A stretch of 64,000 bases of DNA from Ehretia macrophylla (GCA_037974665.1 CM075768.1:10531001-10595000); one strand, 5' to 3'; positions 21,161-34,073 are shown, counted from the stretch's first letter. Notes: generated from the sequence alone by a model not told the origin. Numbers and translations are program-made.

Positions 21161-23433
21161 TACTCACCCACATGTTTGTTATTAGCATCTCATGCTAGTA
21201 TGGTATGTGACTCACCATCCTTTCTCAGTAATATCTCATATTAATCAAAGGTAACAAACCTATGTTATAGCCCGTACTTGATTAATTAAAGTCCCTTTCA
21301 AATAATCTAAGGGCTACGAACATTTTAAGTATTTCTCGTGCTAAAGAAACGTGCTCACATATTTTCAACTCCTTGAGAATATATTTCTTTTGACAAAAAT
21401 ATTAGGGACTCATTCATATGAGAAAGAAGGAGAATACGAATGATTAAACATGCCATTAATATTAATAAAACAAGTATACATCAAAATGCCCAATTATAAG
21501 TCATCTAATCATAGCATTATAGCATATCTCCAATAGCTAGAGCAACCCATATATTGCTCTTGTGAAGACAAATTTTCTTTAAAAACAAAGTTAGTATTAT
21601 TATTACATTAATGAAACATATTTAATAAAATATAAAATACAATTTAAATACTTACTAGCGTCTCAGCAGCCTTCGAGTTAGAAAATTTAACATCTTGACC
21701 CTCACCCTTAGTGTAAACCGCCACAAGCACCTCAGCATGGGTCACCTGTCAAACTTCTTTCTCCTCCTTTGTGCAACATACATAAAAACATTAGTTAGCT
21801 ATTTTTTGGGTTCAAAATAATTACTAAAGTATATTTACATAAAATGGATAATTTCACGTATAGAAGTTAATTAAATATTTTCAGTACATATCATCCGCCT
21901 CTTGACCACATAAAACAGGTAGAGCCGGAAGGTGCATGCTACCTAGATATTACTAAGTTCAAAAACTTATTTTAATGCAATAGAAACATAAAGAATGCAT
22001 AGAATAGATCAAACCACACTATACACGTTAAAATTGCTTAGACAAAGCATGTATATCATCATAATCGCGTATAGAATTGAAATTCAGCACTAGTTTGATT
22101 TTATATCTATTTGTTGGCTTAGAAAGTCAACGACCAGATCTTGCACACACCTTATAGATCCTCAAATGAGTTGCTCACATGCCTAAAAGAGGATTCCCCA
22201 ATGGTCTTATCCCTCATGACCTATTTCCTTGCGCACTAGGACTTAATTGAATTGTAGGATCCAATCTCCATTGAATTTCTAAGGTGTATCTCGTGTGTGT
22301 GAGAGAAATGAAAAGAGAGAGAGAATTTTTCTCTTCTTTGGACGTGTACTTAGGCATATATTTTAGTGAGGAAAAAAGATCCTTTGATTACTATATTTAA
22401 TAGTGTGTAGCTGAAACCAAATAGGAAAAGAAAAAGTGTCATAATCCTTATAAGAATTCATCTAGACAATTTTATGAATCCTAGACTTTTGTTGACCAAT
22501 ATTATCCCACCTCTTGATCACCATCATGTCTAGAAACTCTCCCCATATTCCATACACTTCTTCCATATGCCAGATTTCCAAATCAGTCCTGCAAGATTCT
22601 ATAATGAGCTCAACTATCCAATTAGGAAATTCCATTACTAAAAATGGAAACTCCTTTCTAACTTAGTATTCTAGTTGCATTATGATTTTATACTTAGCAA
22701 CACAATACCACATGTGGAAACACAAAAACTTAACAATTGTACTAAATAGGAAAGTGGCTAGAACATGGACCAAAAGAGTTAAACACCTTGGCTCTTAAAA
22801 TGACCAAAATGCCCTTTCTAACTCCTAGCTGCATTTTGACCTTTCAACCTTAACTCATTCTACTAAATAGTTACGACTACACTCTAGGATGAATATTGTA
22901 ATCCACAAAAGCTCGTCATACCATGTAGACCTTTATTTTTAACCTACTAAGCAAAATGATCAAAATACCCCTTCATGTAACACTCATAATTAAGAAAGGT
23001 CTTTTACCTTGTACTATTATCTTATTGATTGCATCTTCTCCTTGAGACATCTAATCCATAAAATAACCATCCTCTGGATATAAAAAAACTTAATCTAGGG
23101 AGAGTCCCTAAGCCAAATACCTGATATAACTCTGAATGGAATATATCACTAAACTTAGATTTATATGATCTTCCATATTATTACAATGGAAGGATTACTC
23201 CATCACACGATGGAATGGATTCTATATTGCATAAGCATATCCCAACTAATCAATTTCATATACCCAAAATACAGAGTTGTTAACCTACAACCGAGGTCTC
23301 ACCTATAGTGAATCAAAGTACATAAAGTTGACTATGTCAATTCATCCACATTTGCTCAAGATTAAGAGTATTTGCCATTTAGTAGCATAAGGTATATTTG
23401 ATCTCCAACTTTGATAGTACAATTTGTGAGATT
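21161..23433. other. Gene-poor AT-rich DNA
   Basis: I see no intact gene. On the minus strand, about 21663-21750, there is a short frame whose product (AEVLVAVYTKGEGQDV and following) is loosely like the region upstream of the conserved domain in plant En/Spm-type transposases. A matching CACTA-like terminus lies at 26945, so this could be the inside of one decayed element, but the evidence is thin. Confidence 0.4.
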
Positions 23434-25434
23434 TGTTGGGGATATACCGTAATACTATAGATTAGATGACCTAATTAGGGTTTTAATAATATATATATAT
23501 TCTTGTTTTTCTATACAATGACGTTTTTGGATATTCATATTCTTCGCCTTTATATGAATGTGTCCCTAATGTTCATCGGAGAAGAAAAATATTCTAAAAA
23601 GGTTTAGAATAATTCGCTGTGTTTTCTTCGATATGATAAACATTAAGAATTGATTCATGACCCTTCATATTATTTGACCGGGACTAAAATAATCGAGTAC
23701 GAGTTATCATATGTTATTACCTTTGATTAACATAGTGATGTTAATGATAAAAGCTGGTATGCGAAGTGCCAAAACAACATAAGGATATGGACTAATGTAT
23801 ATATGAGTGATCGTCAGTGTACGGATCATTGAATGTGATGATAAATAGTGAACTACATGATTTCAGGTTAATAGTTTACTATTTAGTTGAGAATTGTGCA
23901 AATTAATCCTCAAACTTGAGAAATTACAGTTGTCGGATATATCAGGGGCTAAATATAGCGTCTGGACAATACTTGCCTTCTTAAGGTAAGATACGGCCTT
24001 TCGTATTTTAGTCTTGTGATACAAACTAACAGGTAATTGTCAAGATAGGATCTATTAACCTCTGTTGAGAGGCGAAGTCCTATGATATCTAAAATCGGTC
24101 AATAAATGAGGAAGTCATTGGCCAAGGCAAGAATGAAATTGATGGAAATGAGTTTTCCATAGTAGTCATCTCTCATTTCACTGTTTTAGATCTATTCATA
24201 GAATCGGAAGTGGACTTAACCATTTCATGGTACTTTACCGATCAGGACATTTTAATAAAAAGATCGGGCTGCACACAAATTCCCGACATTAAATAGATTC
24301 GTAAAAGACAGTGTCTTCATTATCGTATACATTTTCATGATATGTATGTTACTAATGCGTCACTCATGAACATGAGGGTATTTTGGGAAATGACGGAGAC
24401 ATTCCCAAAATAGATTAAGAGGTTTAATGGTCCTTCATCGGTATGCAGTTATGAATCTAGAAAGTCACACACTAATAAGCATCGGGAATAAGTTCACTGG
24501 TAGCTTATATAATGAGGTTAATGACTTTAAAGTGTTAAAAGTCATCTACATTGGTCAATTGGCCGAAAGTGTAGTTTTGTAAAGTTTTGGAATCAAAACG
24601 TAAATAATGAAAATTTTAGGGCTAAACTGCAAATTTTGAAAAGTTGTTTCAATAAAGTTATTCTACTAGAGATTAGAATGGGCAAAAGTAATAATATATA
24701 TATATATGGGACATTATATATATATATATATATATTAAAGGGGATTTGATTTGATAAAGTGCCATGTCATCAATCTTAGTCATCAAATGGCAAAACAAAT
24801 TATTGGATAAAATAGTACATGTGCGTTTGAGTGGGTACACGTAGGATGATTGGACTGTCCATGTCATCTATCTTAGGATTAATCTTATCCATTAATTTGA
24901 ATTAAAGGTGGAGATTTAATCTTGATTAGATGATAATGATTACTTTTGCAAGTTGTAGGAGAGAGAAAAAGGTAACCATTGGATTGTAATGATTACAATC
25001 TAAAACCATGCAAAAGCTTGTCTAATCTTACACTTAACTAATCCTCTTTTTGATTGGATAATTTGCATGCATGTAAAATATATTATAATAGAGATTATAA
25101 TATAATAACAAGATGACTCTCTCTCTTCTCCTAATACACACCACACGGCCACACTAAGAAAACAAGAAAAAATCTTCTTCTTGTTCATGCTTGATGGTTT
25201 GGCCATTGTAGCATAAGAAATAAGGTTTTGCTTTTTGTTAAAACAACAGACATACTAGTTACTATCTTGAAAACACACTAGCACATATTAGTTTTCATGC
25301 TTGGTGGAGGACTTTGGATGCTTGGTGGATATTTCTAGAGCCTTCAAGTTAGAAGGATTTCAAGCCATGTCTTCAAAACTTCATCTTCATAAAGTTGCTT
25401 CAAGAGGTATACTTCTATTGTACTCTTTTACATA

Positions 25435-25493
<59 letters not shown>

Positions 25494-25678
25494 GATGTTA
25501 GAATAGAAGATACATGCATGTTATCTTAAGAACTTCTATTAGATTTACATGTTGTTACAAAGTGTTTACATGCCAAAAACTTTTAAATGCTAGCTTATCA
25601 TGGTATGTACTTGTTGTATGCAACTTGTTTATCTATCGATCCTAAATAATGAAGTTGGACTTTCAAGATTATACCTCA
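23434..25678 (+). repeat. Probable solo LTR, diverged relative of the 61777-63845 LTR
   Basis: It starts TGTTGGGGATATACCGTAAT, close to TGTTAGAGATATGCCCTAAT at 61777. The two track each other over long stretches: the ATATGAATGTG segment, the TTCGATATGATAAACATT segment, the TAGAAAGTCACACAC segment and the closing ATGAAG...CCTCA/CCTTCA end. No PBS, coding region or polypurine tract follows, so a solo or orphan LTR is likeliest. No clear target duplication was found. A (TA)n run lies at 25437-25488 and shorter ones near 24694-24736. Confidence 0.65.
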
Positions 25679-26349
25679 ATTGTCTAGTTTAATGTGTGTC
25701 ACATGCACTAGTGAGACAAGCCTAGAAAGACCTCCAATGACCAAGGTCGATCACCCTACACATATGAGACTTTCTCATTACAACCTTGTCCTGATAATGT
25801 ACCTCGCTCCACCATACAGTTATAAACAAGATCTAGAAATAAGCGTCCATGACTTAAACCTTCTGTGCACAGTCACCATGTACCTAAGTCATTTACTTAA
25901 ATCAAAAACCTCTATACATGCATATACATCGATATGAACAGATAGAACAATAAAGAATGTATCACTAATACTAATATATTACAACATGTATCTATTTATT
26001 CCAAAATATTATGTGCTAGTGGTCTTTAAGGCATATTAATCCCAACAAAGCTAACGTAGTGCACCAATAGGGACTTGAGAATGTTATCCTTGTTCTATAG
26101 AGCATTATTTTGTCATTTGTCGTCCTACCATCTCACCTGCATCTCCCGCCAATTTTCGTCAAAAGTCTAGTCTTGGCTCTTGTTATATTTATGGGTCTTG
26201 TAAAATTGGTCTTTAATTATTTCCCTTATATTCATATGGAAGTGCCTCTTTACGAGCTAGCTCTCACAAGGGTTCCACTTGTAATCTCTCTGCAACTGCA
26301 ACCAAAAAACAAGTACAATGTAATCAATTAAATGAAATTAACATGCATG

Positions 26350-26381
<32 letters not shown>

Positions 26382-26689
26382 CATTAGTTAGTATCATTTG
26401 CAATAATAATTAATTTAACGAATAATGCATTAAACTTGTACTCATTTAGATTGAAAAAAATTACTAATCACTGCTATAGATCTAGACATGTGTACGTCTA
26501 TCTATCAATCATGTTGTATAGGCCTTTAGCAAGTGAAAGTCAAACCCCTACCAATCTATAGTGCCCACGGAACGACCTGATGACTACGACTATGTGGACT
26601 GACAAAGGTGGCTGCTGGTAGGTTTCTTGCTAGACAGCCATAGAAGGCCAATGGATTTTAATTAATAAATAAAAAATTGACAAAAAATA
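25679..26689. other. Gene-poor interval
   Basis: There is no recognised gene. Open frames at 25680 and 26110 lack any family feature. A (TA)n run lies near 26354-26380. Confidence 0.5.
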
Positions 26690-26945
26690 AAGATCCATCG
26701 CCCTGGCTATCACTAAGTCACCAAAAATGGGCGACTAATCCTTTTTCCTCGTAATTTTGTTTTTAAAAAAAGTCATCGCGAATCTGTTTAAAAACTTTGG
26801 CACCAATTACTGGTGCACAAAAATGCAACATAATAGTGATAGATTGTGACTTTCATCGCTATTCTGATGCATTTTCGTTGTTGTTTGAAAATGGATTTTT
26901 CGATTGTTGCCTTTTATATCGCCCATGTCACTGATTCTAGTAGTG
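26690..26945. mobile_element. CACTA (En/Spm)-like right terminus
   Basis: The block ends CTAGTAGTG at 26945, which reads CACTACTAG on the minus strand, the classic terminal motif of plant CACTA elements. It is followed by TAA, a possible 3-bp target duplication. Inside are repeated short motifs (GTCACC/GGCGAC, ATCGC), as in CACTA subterminal regions. The partner end was not located upstream, so element size is unknown. Confidence 0.4.
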
Positions 26946-27248
26946 TAACTTCAGTTTTCTTTCATTTGAAAATACCATATAGAAACTCTAGTACAATATC
27001 AAAATTAGTTTGTTGAGCTTAATCCGTATGACAAATTATATACCTTTTATGTCATTGAAGATTAAAATAACCAATAATATTTCAATCAATATTAAAAGAA
27101 AATGATTCATTTAATTCATATAATACAAAAAGAAATTATGTATATATGGAACTGTTTTATGTCCTTTTCAGTTTTTCATTCATACTTGAATGATTCAAAA
27201 TAAGGAAGATAAATTCAAGTTCATTGAAATCAATTTTCTTTCTATGAT
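26946..27248. other. Short AT-rich interval
   Basis: I see no gene or clear repeat ends between the CACTA-like terminus and the TRIM-like element. Confidence 0.4.
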
Positions 27249-27590
27249 ATCTTATCTCTCATCGATTCTATATAAGATTTGTGCTCAGTTGATAATGACT
27301 TGGGTTCAATACTATTTTCAACATGCACTTAAGCTTTTGGGCAATTGCCTAGGCTCAATTTGTTGGCAAGCCAATCGTTATGCTGGTATCTTACTAGTGG
27401 TATCAAAGCTAGGGTACCATGTGAAAGTGTGAGCACATCTCATTGCATGGTGGTCCTAGGTTGGGGGTCTATGTTGTTTGGCATGACACTGACGTCAAAT
27501 ACTTAAGGCGTGGAGTTTGTGAGATCTCATCCCACATCTACTCTTTATGAGATTTGTGTTCATTTTATAATGGCTTAGGTTCACTAAGAT
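27249..27590 (+). mobile_element. TRIM-like miniature LTR retroelement
   Basis: Two direct repeats of about 65 bp are alignable: 27249-27315 (ATAAGATTTGTGCTCAGTTGATAATG and on) and 27521-27590 (ATGAGATTTGTGTTCATTTTATAATG and on; quoted here only in part). Between them lies TGGTATCAAAGC (27398-27409), a good match to the initiator-methionine tRNA primer site of plant retroelements. There is no coding region. The total is under 400 bp, typical for TRIMs. The repeats are diverged, so the ends are approximate. Confidence 0.45.
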
Positions 27591-27688
27591 TAACAAAATA
27601 GATTTATGTAATGTTGGCCAGTTGATTAAGCACAAGGTGTTAGCAAGCTCATAATTCGCTTTGGTTATTACACTTTCAGTTTAAAATA

Positions 27689-28500
27689 TAGTAAAACCTC
27701 TTTAAAATAATACTCTATGAATTAATAATATGTTTTAAAAATTCCAGGTCCCACCTTGGGACTAGAGTAAAAAATTAATAATCTCGATAAAATTAAAAGT
27801 TAATACATTTAAGATATTTTCTTTGCATTTTACAGATCCAAATATTTTATAAATTAATAATTCTCTAAAAAGTACATAATAAATTGACCACAAGATTTTC
27901 TCAAAATATGAATAAATAGTAGCTTCTTTTTGTTGAACTTCAAATCTAATTTAATATTATCTTTAATTTTTCGTAATGCCCCTAAAAGTCCTAGAGTTGC
28001 TTTCTTGTATTGCAACAAGGAGTTTTGGAGTGTCATTGATGCCTTAACTGCTTCCTTGCATGACACTGGTTCCAAAAGATGTGTATCATTATCAACTTCA
28101 ACTTTAACTTCAACTTCAACTTGAGAATGCCCTATCATATTGTCAATGATCCTGTGTATACCTAAAACCTCTGTAGTAATTTTACAAAAACTTTAAAAGG
28201 TTGTTGACATCTATTTTTTATGGTATCCCAACTCATTGATTACAACGCTTAATTCATTAATATTGTATCTTTCTAAGGCTTTATCAAAAGTCTCAAAGGT
28301 CATGTTTTCCATGGATCGGATCTTACAATTGCAAAATTTTTAATATGTTTACTATTATGCCAAAAAAATAAAAATACCTTTAAAAATTAATACTTGTTAA
28401 TTTATCGATAAATTAATATCTCGCTAAATTAATAGAATTTAACGGTCCTAGTAGTATTAATTTAAAGATGTCATATTGTATTTTAGAGGGACTTTATTAC
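27689..28500. mobile_element. Emigrant/pogo-like (Tc1-mariner) element with transposase relic
   Basis: The left end, TAGTAAAACCTCTTTAAAATAA, matches the known Emigrant/Lemi1 terminal repeat (CAGTAAAACCTCTATAAATTAATA) with a few changes, after a TA dinucleotide (27687-27688). The right end, AGAGGGACTTTATTA, is its diverged reverse complement near 28500. TTAATA-rich subterminal segments occur at both ends. At about 810 bp it is longer than a typical Emigrant MITE and keeps coding remnants. Confidence 0.6.
27854..28138 (-). pseudogene. pogo-type transposase C-terminal relic
   Basis: The 94-codon minus-strand frame includes ALRKIKDNIKLDLKFNKKK, which resembles the C-terminal tail of plant pogo/Tigger-type transposases (basic residues after an LLxALRK-like segment). 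It lies inside the Emigrant-like TIRs. The DDE domain is not seen. The call depends on tail resemblance and context. Confidence 0.4.
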
Positions 28501-30169
28501 AATACCAAAGTGAGTTTGTTGAGCTTAATCGTATGACAACTTACATACCTTTTTATGGAACTAAATATTATAATAGCCATTAATGTTTTCATTAAAATTT
28601 AATAGCATTAATGTTTATTCATACAATAAGCATTAATGTATTTGTTGAACTTCATTTCATTCATTTCAATTTTTTGTTCATACTCAAAAAGGATTCAAAA
28701 AAAAAAAGGTTAAGAATAGAGAACAAGGTAAAAAAATATATATTAAAAAAAGTTAAGTATTTATTTTTCCAATATATATTATTCATATATAAAGAAAATA
28801 GCATTGAAAGAGGGAAAAATAGCAAAAATATAAAGAACGAAAATTGAACATCCACTTACACTTTCATCAAACATATATTGGAGTCAGTTGTATCGAGTTG
28901 TTCAAATAAAATTGACTTTTAAATAAAGTGGGCCCCACCTTTATCCCTCCTACTTTGGCCTATTCACCAAAACAAACTTTTTGTGTACCAACTTTTCTCC
29001 TATCAAAACAAATCTTTAATGACAGCTTAAAAGTTCTTCACTCCAATTGACTATCCTTGTTTTACAAAGAGCATCATCTTCTACACATATTTGTATCCTT
29101 AATGACATATATTGAGGTATAGTTCATCTCAAGAAGGGAAAACAAAAACAAAACTGAAAGATGAGTGCATCTTCAATTGAATTGATTGTGCAGGTGTGTA
29201 AATCTTCTAAGATCTTTTGATTGTGTCATGAATATGCCTTGAAATGTTTCACTTTGTTTTCCAATGAGGTATGGTTTTTTCCCTATTTATTCATTGTATA
29301 CTTAATTTTCTATCCATAGTAATTTTTTTCTTCTTATTGTGAATCCTATAAAGGCTCCTTATTAATGATTAAGTGCAATTACTTATTTGTGTTGCATCAA
29401 ATGATTTTATAATTATTTGAATAAGTTGAATTCACAAGGTTATGTAATCTAACATCAAATTCTCAAAAGGATTGTTTCAAACTTAAGCTCCATTGAGTTC
29501 ATTAGGAGTCATATTAAAGAATTTATAGTAGTAAAGACAAAATGAATAAAATTAATTGTTTACTTCTTGATAAAGCTCCATATATTTTGAAGGGATTTAG
29601 TTCTAGAAGTCATAGTAGTTGTGACAAACGGTTGAAATTAGTTGTTTATGTCTCACAAATCTGTTATCTTCACAATATATTGATTGCATGTGCTCAACTC
29701 CCAAGGTTGGAGCCAAAATATATAATTAGAGGACTATGGTTGAATTTCTTATAATTTAGCGAGGGACAACTTTGTATCTTAGAAGGGCTTTTATGAAATT
29801 CAAAAAAATGTAAGTTAAAAAATCAAATATCAAAACTTTCTTTTTTGGTAGGGAAATGAGGATTGGGGAAAGTCATAGGTCATCTCCAGCAATAACTAGT
29901 CATGCCCTTAACCACTGACTAACTAGGTTTGTTTATGCCTATTAAAGTGGTAAATCAACTCTGCATGGTTCCATGCGCACTACCATTATTATATAGTTCC
30001 CTCTCGTCTATGTTCTATTGCTTTTGGTAGAATTATTTGTTGTTGAAGGCCTACTCCGAGGGCTAACTTGCTCAAGATGATCGAAGACACTTCAATGGTT
30101 TCTTCTTTAAATAATCCTCACCATATTTAAATCATGTCACCTACTATATTTGAAACAAAAGTCACTAAA
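28501..30169. other. Gene-poor interval upstream of LINE relic
   Basis: No recognised gene. GTGGGCCCCAC at 28928-28938 fits a class I TCP binding site (GGNCCCAC). An ATG at 29161 starts an 11-codon frame ending in a possible donor (CAG|GTGTGT), but no matching downstream exon could be tied to it. The 70-codon frame at 29542 has no recognisable features. Confidence 0.4.
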
Positions 30170-30515
30170 CTTCTCTAATTTAAGGGTAATCCAAGTATTA
30201 GGAAGGTTATTTCGTTGAAGATTGAAGCCACTTAGAAGTAAAAGATGATGTCTTTGAACCAAACATGTCCTTAGATTCCAAGCTTTTACCTTATCACCAA
30301 TTTTTAAAATGAATCGTGAACATGTTCTATTTTAAAGAAATAATCTCTATTGGCTTTCTCAAACCCCAAGTTTTATTGATTATATCATTTATACTATTGG
30401 AATTCAAGACTTTATCAGCCATCATTACACTTACAAGCATAGTGTCCACCTTGCTAACATAGGTACCATATAGGTGACAATTTTGTCTATGATGAGGGTT
30501 ACAAGATACTTGCAT
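30170..30515 (-). pseudogene. LINE/retroelement ORF1-like fragment (DUF4283-type), frameshifted
   Basis: On the minus strand, 30515 to about 30340 encodes a segment with KVLNSNSINDIINKTWGLRKP, in the pattern of the DUF4283 N-terminal region of plant LINE and retroelement ORF1 proteins (a ..K.L....I...W.L...I pattern). After a frame change near 30300, the line continues with a segment containing LVQRHHLLLLSGFN, matching the PW.F..HLL.L part of the same domain. It is a decayed fragment with stops. Confidence 0.45.
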
Positions 30516-31526
30516 GGACCAATCTCTCTAATAACTACTAGAGGGAATGGCCTATGGGTGCATACTTTTGAGCCTCTTGACATTTACAAATCGTTGCCCA
30601 CATAGTGCCTATGCCAACATGTATGATAGTATGGTTAATCATTTTGTTGGATACACATTGATTAAATGGTTGCAAGGCTACATCATTTCCTTTTGAATTA
30701 GGATAATTAAACATATTGTTAGTTCATCTTTTTAATCCAGATTTTCAATTGATACTATGAGATAAATAGATAAAATAGAAGGGGTGAAAGCAAAGCATTT
30801 ATGAGAAACAACATCAAAATGGGAGGATAAGAAATGAAAGGTACGCAAAATGAGGGTAAACCAAGGTTATACGGACTAGAAATTATAGGCGAAACAAGTA
30901 GAATGTTAATTGAATGGTGGAAGGAGAAGCAAGAAACGTATATTGATAATGAGTTTCAAAAAGGGAATAATAGACTAAGGGTAATGTTATAGGGATCTTA
31001 TTGAAAAGATATGGAAGATTGGGATCAAGTTGAGAGAGATGAACTTAGGAAAATGGCTAAAGAAATAGTAGACAAGCAACATACACATAGACAGACACAT
31101 ACAACTACTAAAACATAATGAAGACACACTCACTAGACTAACAACATACACATACCGATCATTACATATACATACACCCTGATTATTACACTCATACACA
31201 ATACTCCACACACACATACCTAGGCCACATACGCATATACTATATAACTTATACAAACACATATTATAACACATACACAACAAATTCAAAAGCCCTTTTA
31301 TATAGTATGGCTTTATTGTGGCCGCTAAAAATTGATTGGTGAGGGTTGTTCTAATAGCCACGACGAACGATGTGTTGTTGTGCATTCTAAGTATTCATGT
31401 ACAGGGAGGGACTGAGGTGTTTGGGTTAAGGGATAAAAGTGATAGTGTGAATAGATTCAAGGGTCAAGGGGTTGGGGTGGGAGTAGAAGGTTTGGGGTTT
31501 GGGGTTGAGGTTACGGTTGGGATTAA
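30516..31526. other. Gene-poor interval before the microsatellite MITEs
   Basis: There is no gene. Bases 31080-31280 are a CACATA-rich simple-sequence stretch, and 31440-31520 carries GGGTT/GGTTGGG-rich low-complexity sequence. Confidence 0.45.
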
Positions 31527-31913
31527 AGTAGCGATTGGTACATTGGAGTGAGGTTGGGAATAGAATAGCATTCCCAACTCTTTTTGATTCCCATGCTTCA
31601 TATGAATGAATGAAATTGAGAATCTCATTCCCAAGAAAATCCATTCTCGCGTACATAGGAATAGCTATTCTAGAGCAAACACGTGGGATTAGCTCATTCT
31701 CATGTATTTTGGAATAAACTTGACTACTATACCCTCATATAACATAATTTTTATACATAGTTTGTTTTACAACGATAATTATATAATAATAATTATTAAA
31801 ATAATAATAAAAATAAAATAATAATAATAATAAAATAACAATATTAATTATATAATAATAATTATTATTAAAATAATAATAAAAATAATATAATAAAATC
31901 ATAAACAAAATAA

Positions 31914-31956
<43 letters not shown>

Positions 31957-31988
31957 TAATAATAATAATAATAATAATGATGATTAAA

Positions 31989-32026
<38 letters not shown>

Positions 32027-32088
32027 AATATAATAAAATAATAAAATAATAAATGAAAAAAATAATAATAATAACAGTAGTAGTAGTA

Positions 32089-32120
<32 letters not shown>

Positions 32121-32246
32121 TAACAATAAAAATTAAAAATATAATAATAATAATAATAACAATTATAATTTAAAAAAATATAATAATAATAATAAATTAA
32201 TTAATTAATAAATAATAATAATAATAAAATAATAATAGTGATCAAA

Positions 32247-32301
<55 letters not shown>

Positions 32302-32662
32302 TGATGATGATGATAATGATAATAATAATAATAATTTTTGTTATTATTATTTATTTTGTTTTTATTTATTATGATTATTATTTATTGTTGTTGTTGTTAT
32401 TATTATTATTATTATTATTATTGTTATTTATTATCTTGATGTTGTTTACGATTATGTTCATGTTGATTCTTATTTTTAATACTATAATAATAAAAGGGGA
32501 ATCCTGTCATATTTTATAAGTCATTCACATTACTACTATTCAATCCTAGAGCATACCAGACATGTCATTCTTATTTTCAAGCTCATTACATTCTTAGTTT
32601 CATTCCATTCATTGGCTTGTTACATTCTTGTTCAAATTCATTCCAGTGTATCAATCGCTACC
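31527..32662. mobile_element. PIF/Harbinger-type MITE A, expanded by (AAT)n/(ATT)n
   Basis: Terminal inverted repeats are AGTAGCGATTGGTACATTGG on the left and, reversed, GGTAGCGATTGATACACTGG on the right. It is flanked on both sides by TAA (31524-31526 and 32663-32665), the 3-bp target duplication of PIF/Harbinger (Tourist-like) elements. Subterminal sequence is rich in TTCATTCC/GGAATGAA in opposite orientations. The core (about 31790-32440) is almost pure (AAT)n then (ATT)n. The poly-Ile open frame in it is an artefact. Confidence 0.75.
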
Positions 32663-32995
32663 TAAGAGTGTTTGGGGTAGGGTAAAGGTATAATTTTAGG
32701 TGTGGGTGTCAACAGTGAGAGGGCATGGAGATGTTCAAAAGCTTAGGTGGGTTTGGGTTTTAGGGTCAGGGGATGTTCAGTAGGAGTTTAAATATATGGT
32801 TCTGTTTCCAGAGTCAGAAAGAATTTTTTTGCATTAAAAAGATTAAAAAAAATACCCTCAAACCTTAAGGATTAATTGTTTTGCAATGTTATATACCTTG
32901 AGAAAGACTGGGTAAAACACAAACCTTATGCGGGGAGTTTGCAAAATAAGCTTGATCATGTGGTGGCAAATGAAAATTTTCCAATATGAGAATAA
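32663..32995. other. Spacer between two related MITEs
   Basis: About 330 bp of non-coding DNA separates MITE A and MITE B. No feature is seen. Confidence 0.5.
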
Positions 32996-33639
32996 GGTAG
33001 CGATTGGTACACTAGAATGAAGTTAGAAATTGAATAGCATTCTCAATTCTATTCTGATTCCCATACTTGGTATGAAGGAATGAACTCGAGAATTCTATTC
33101 CTAAGGAAATCACGTTTTTCTGTACATCGAATTAACCATTCCAAAGTAAACACATAGGATTAACTCATTCTTGTGTATTTGGGAATTGACTTATTTCTAG
33201 TATTTTTATTATTAATGTTATTGTTATTGTTATTATTATTATTTTTTTATGTTATTGTTATTATTATTTTTTTTTATTTTTTATTTTATAATAACTATTA
33301 TTATTTTATTTTTACTATTTTTAATATTATTATTATTGTTATTGTATTTATATTTTATTATTATTATTATATTATATTATATATAATAGTTATATTTTAA
33401 TGGGGGTATGTTAGTCATTTTGGAAATAAATAATATTAATAATAAATTAATAATTGAAATAAAAATAAAATATCAATAATAATAATTATTAATAATGATA
33501 ATAATAATAATAATTATTATTATTATTATTATAATTATAATAATAATAATTATTATTATTATAAATTAAAATAATATTGATAAAATAATAATCAAAAATT
33601 CAAATAATAATAATAACAATATAATAATAATAATAATAA

Positions 33640-33689
<50 letters not shown>

Positions 33690-33727
33690 AATTAAAATAA
33701 TATTGATAAAATAATAAACAAAATTCA

Positions 33728-33760
<33 letters not shown>

Positions 33761-34073
33761 CTATTATATTATTATTATTATTATTATTTATTATGTTTAT
33801 GTTATTTACGATAATGTTCATGTTTATTCTTTTTTTAATAGTATAATAATAAAATGACAAATTTGTCATATTATACAAGTCATTCTTATTACAACTCTTG
33901 TATACTGGCTACCAAACTAGGGTTTGGAATCAATATATCCATTCTATCTTCATTCCTAGAGCTTAGCAATCATGTCATTTTTCATTCTCAAGTTCATTTG
34001 TTTCCCAATTTTATTTCATTCCTTAGCTCATTCCATTTATATCCAAATTTATTTCAGTATACCAATCGATACC
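32996..34073. mobile_element. PIF/Harbinger-type MITE B, expanded by (ATT)n/(AAT)n
   Basis: Terminal repeats are GGTAGCGATTGGTACACTAG on the left and, reversed, GGTATCGATTGGTATACTGA on the right. The TAA target duplication is at 32993-32995 and 34074-34076. Flanking subterminal blocks align with those of MITE A, so both belong to one family. The core (about 33200-33850) is dominated by ATT and AAT trinucleotide arrays that switch orientation several times. Poly-Asn/Tyr and poly-Leu/Ile frames are artefacts. Confidence 0.75.

Noticed and set aside
21663..21750. En/Spm transposase gene
   Set aside because: Only about 30 weakly similar codons are visible with no flanking exons, too little to call a gene. 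It is mentioned as part of a hypothesis only.
29161..29193. Possible PLATZ first exon (ATG with 11 codons and donor-like CAG|GTGTGT)
   Set aside because: It lies 8 kb upstream of the next PLATZ exon, beyond several transposons, and nothing ties it to the gene beyond matching phase. It was kept only as a remark in the interval entry.
32238..32519. Poly-Ile/Met/Leu protein
   Set aside because: It is a translation of (AAT)n and (ATT)n arrays inside MITE A. The frames at 33173-33400 and 33600-33878 are likewise array artefacts.
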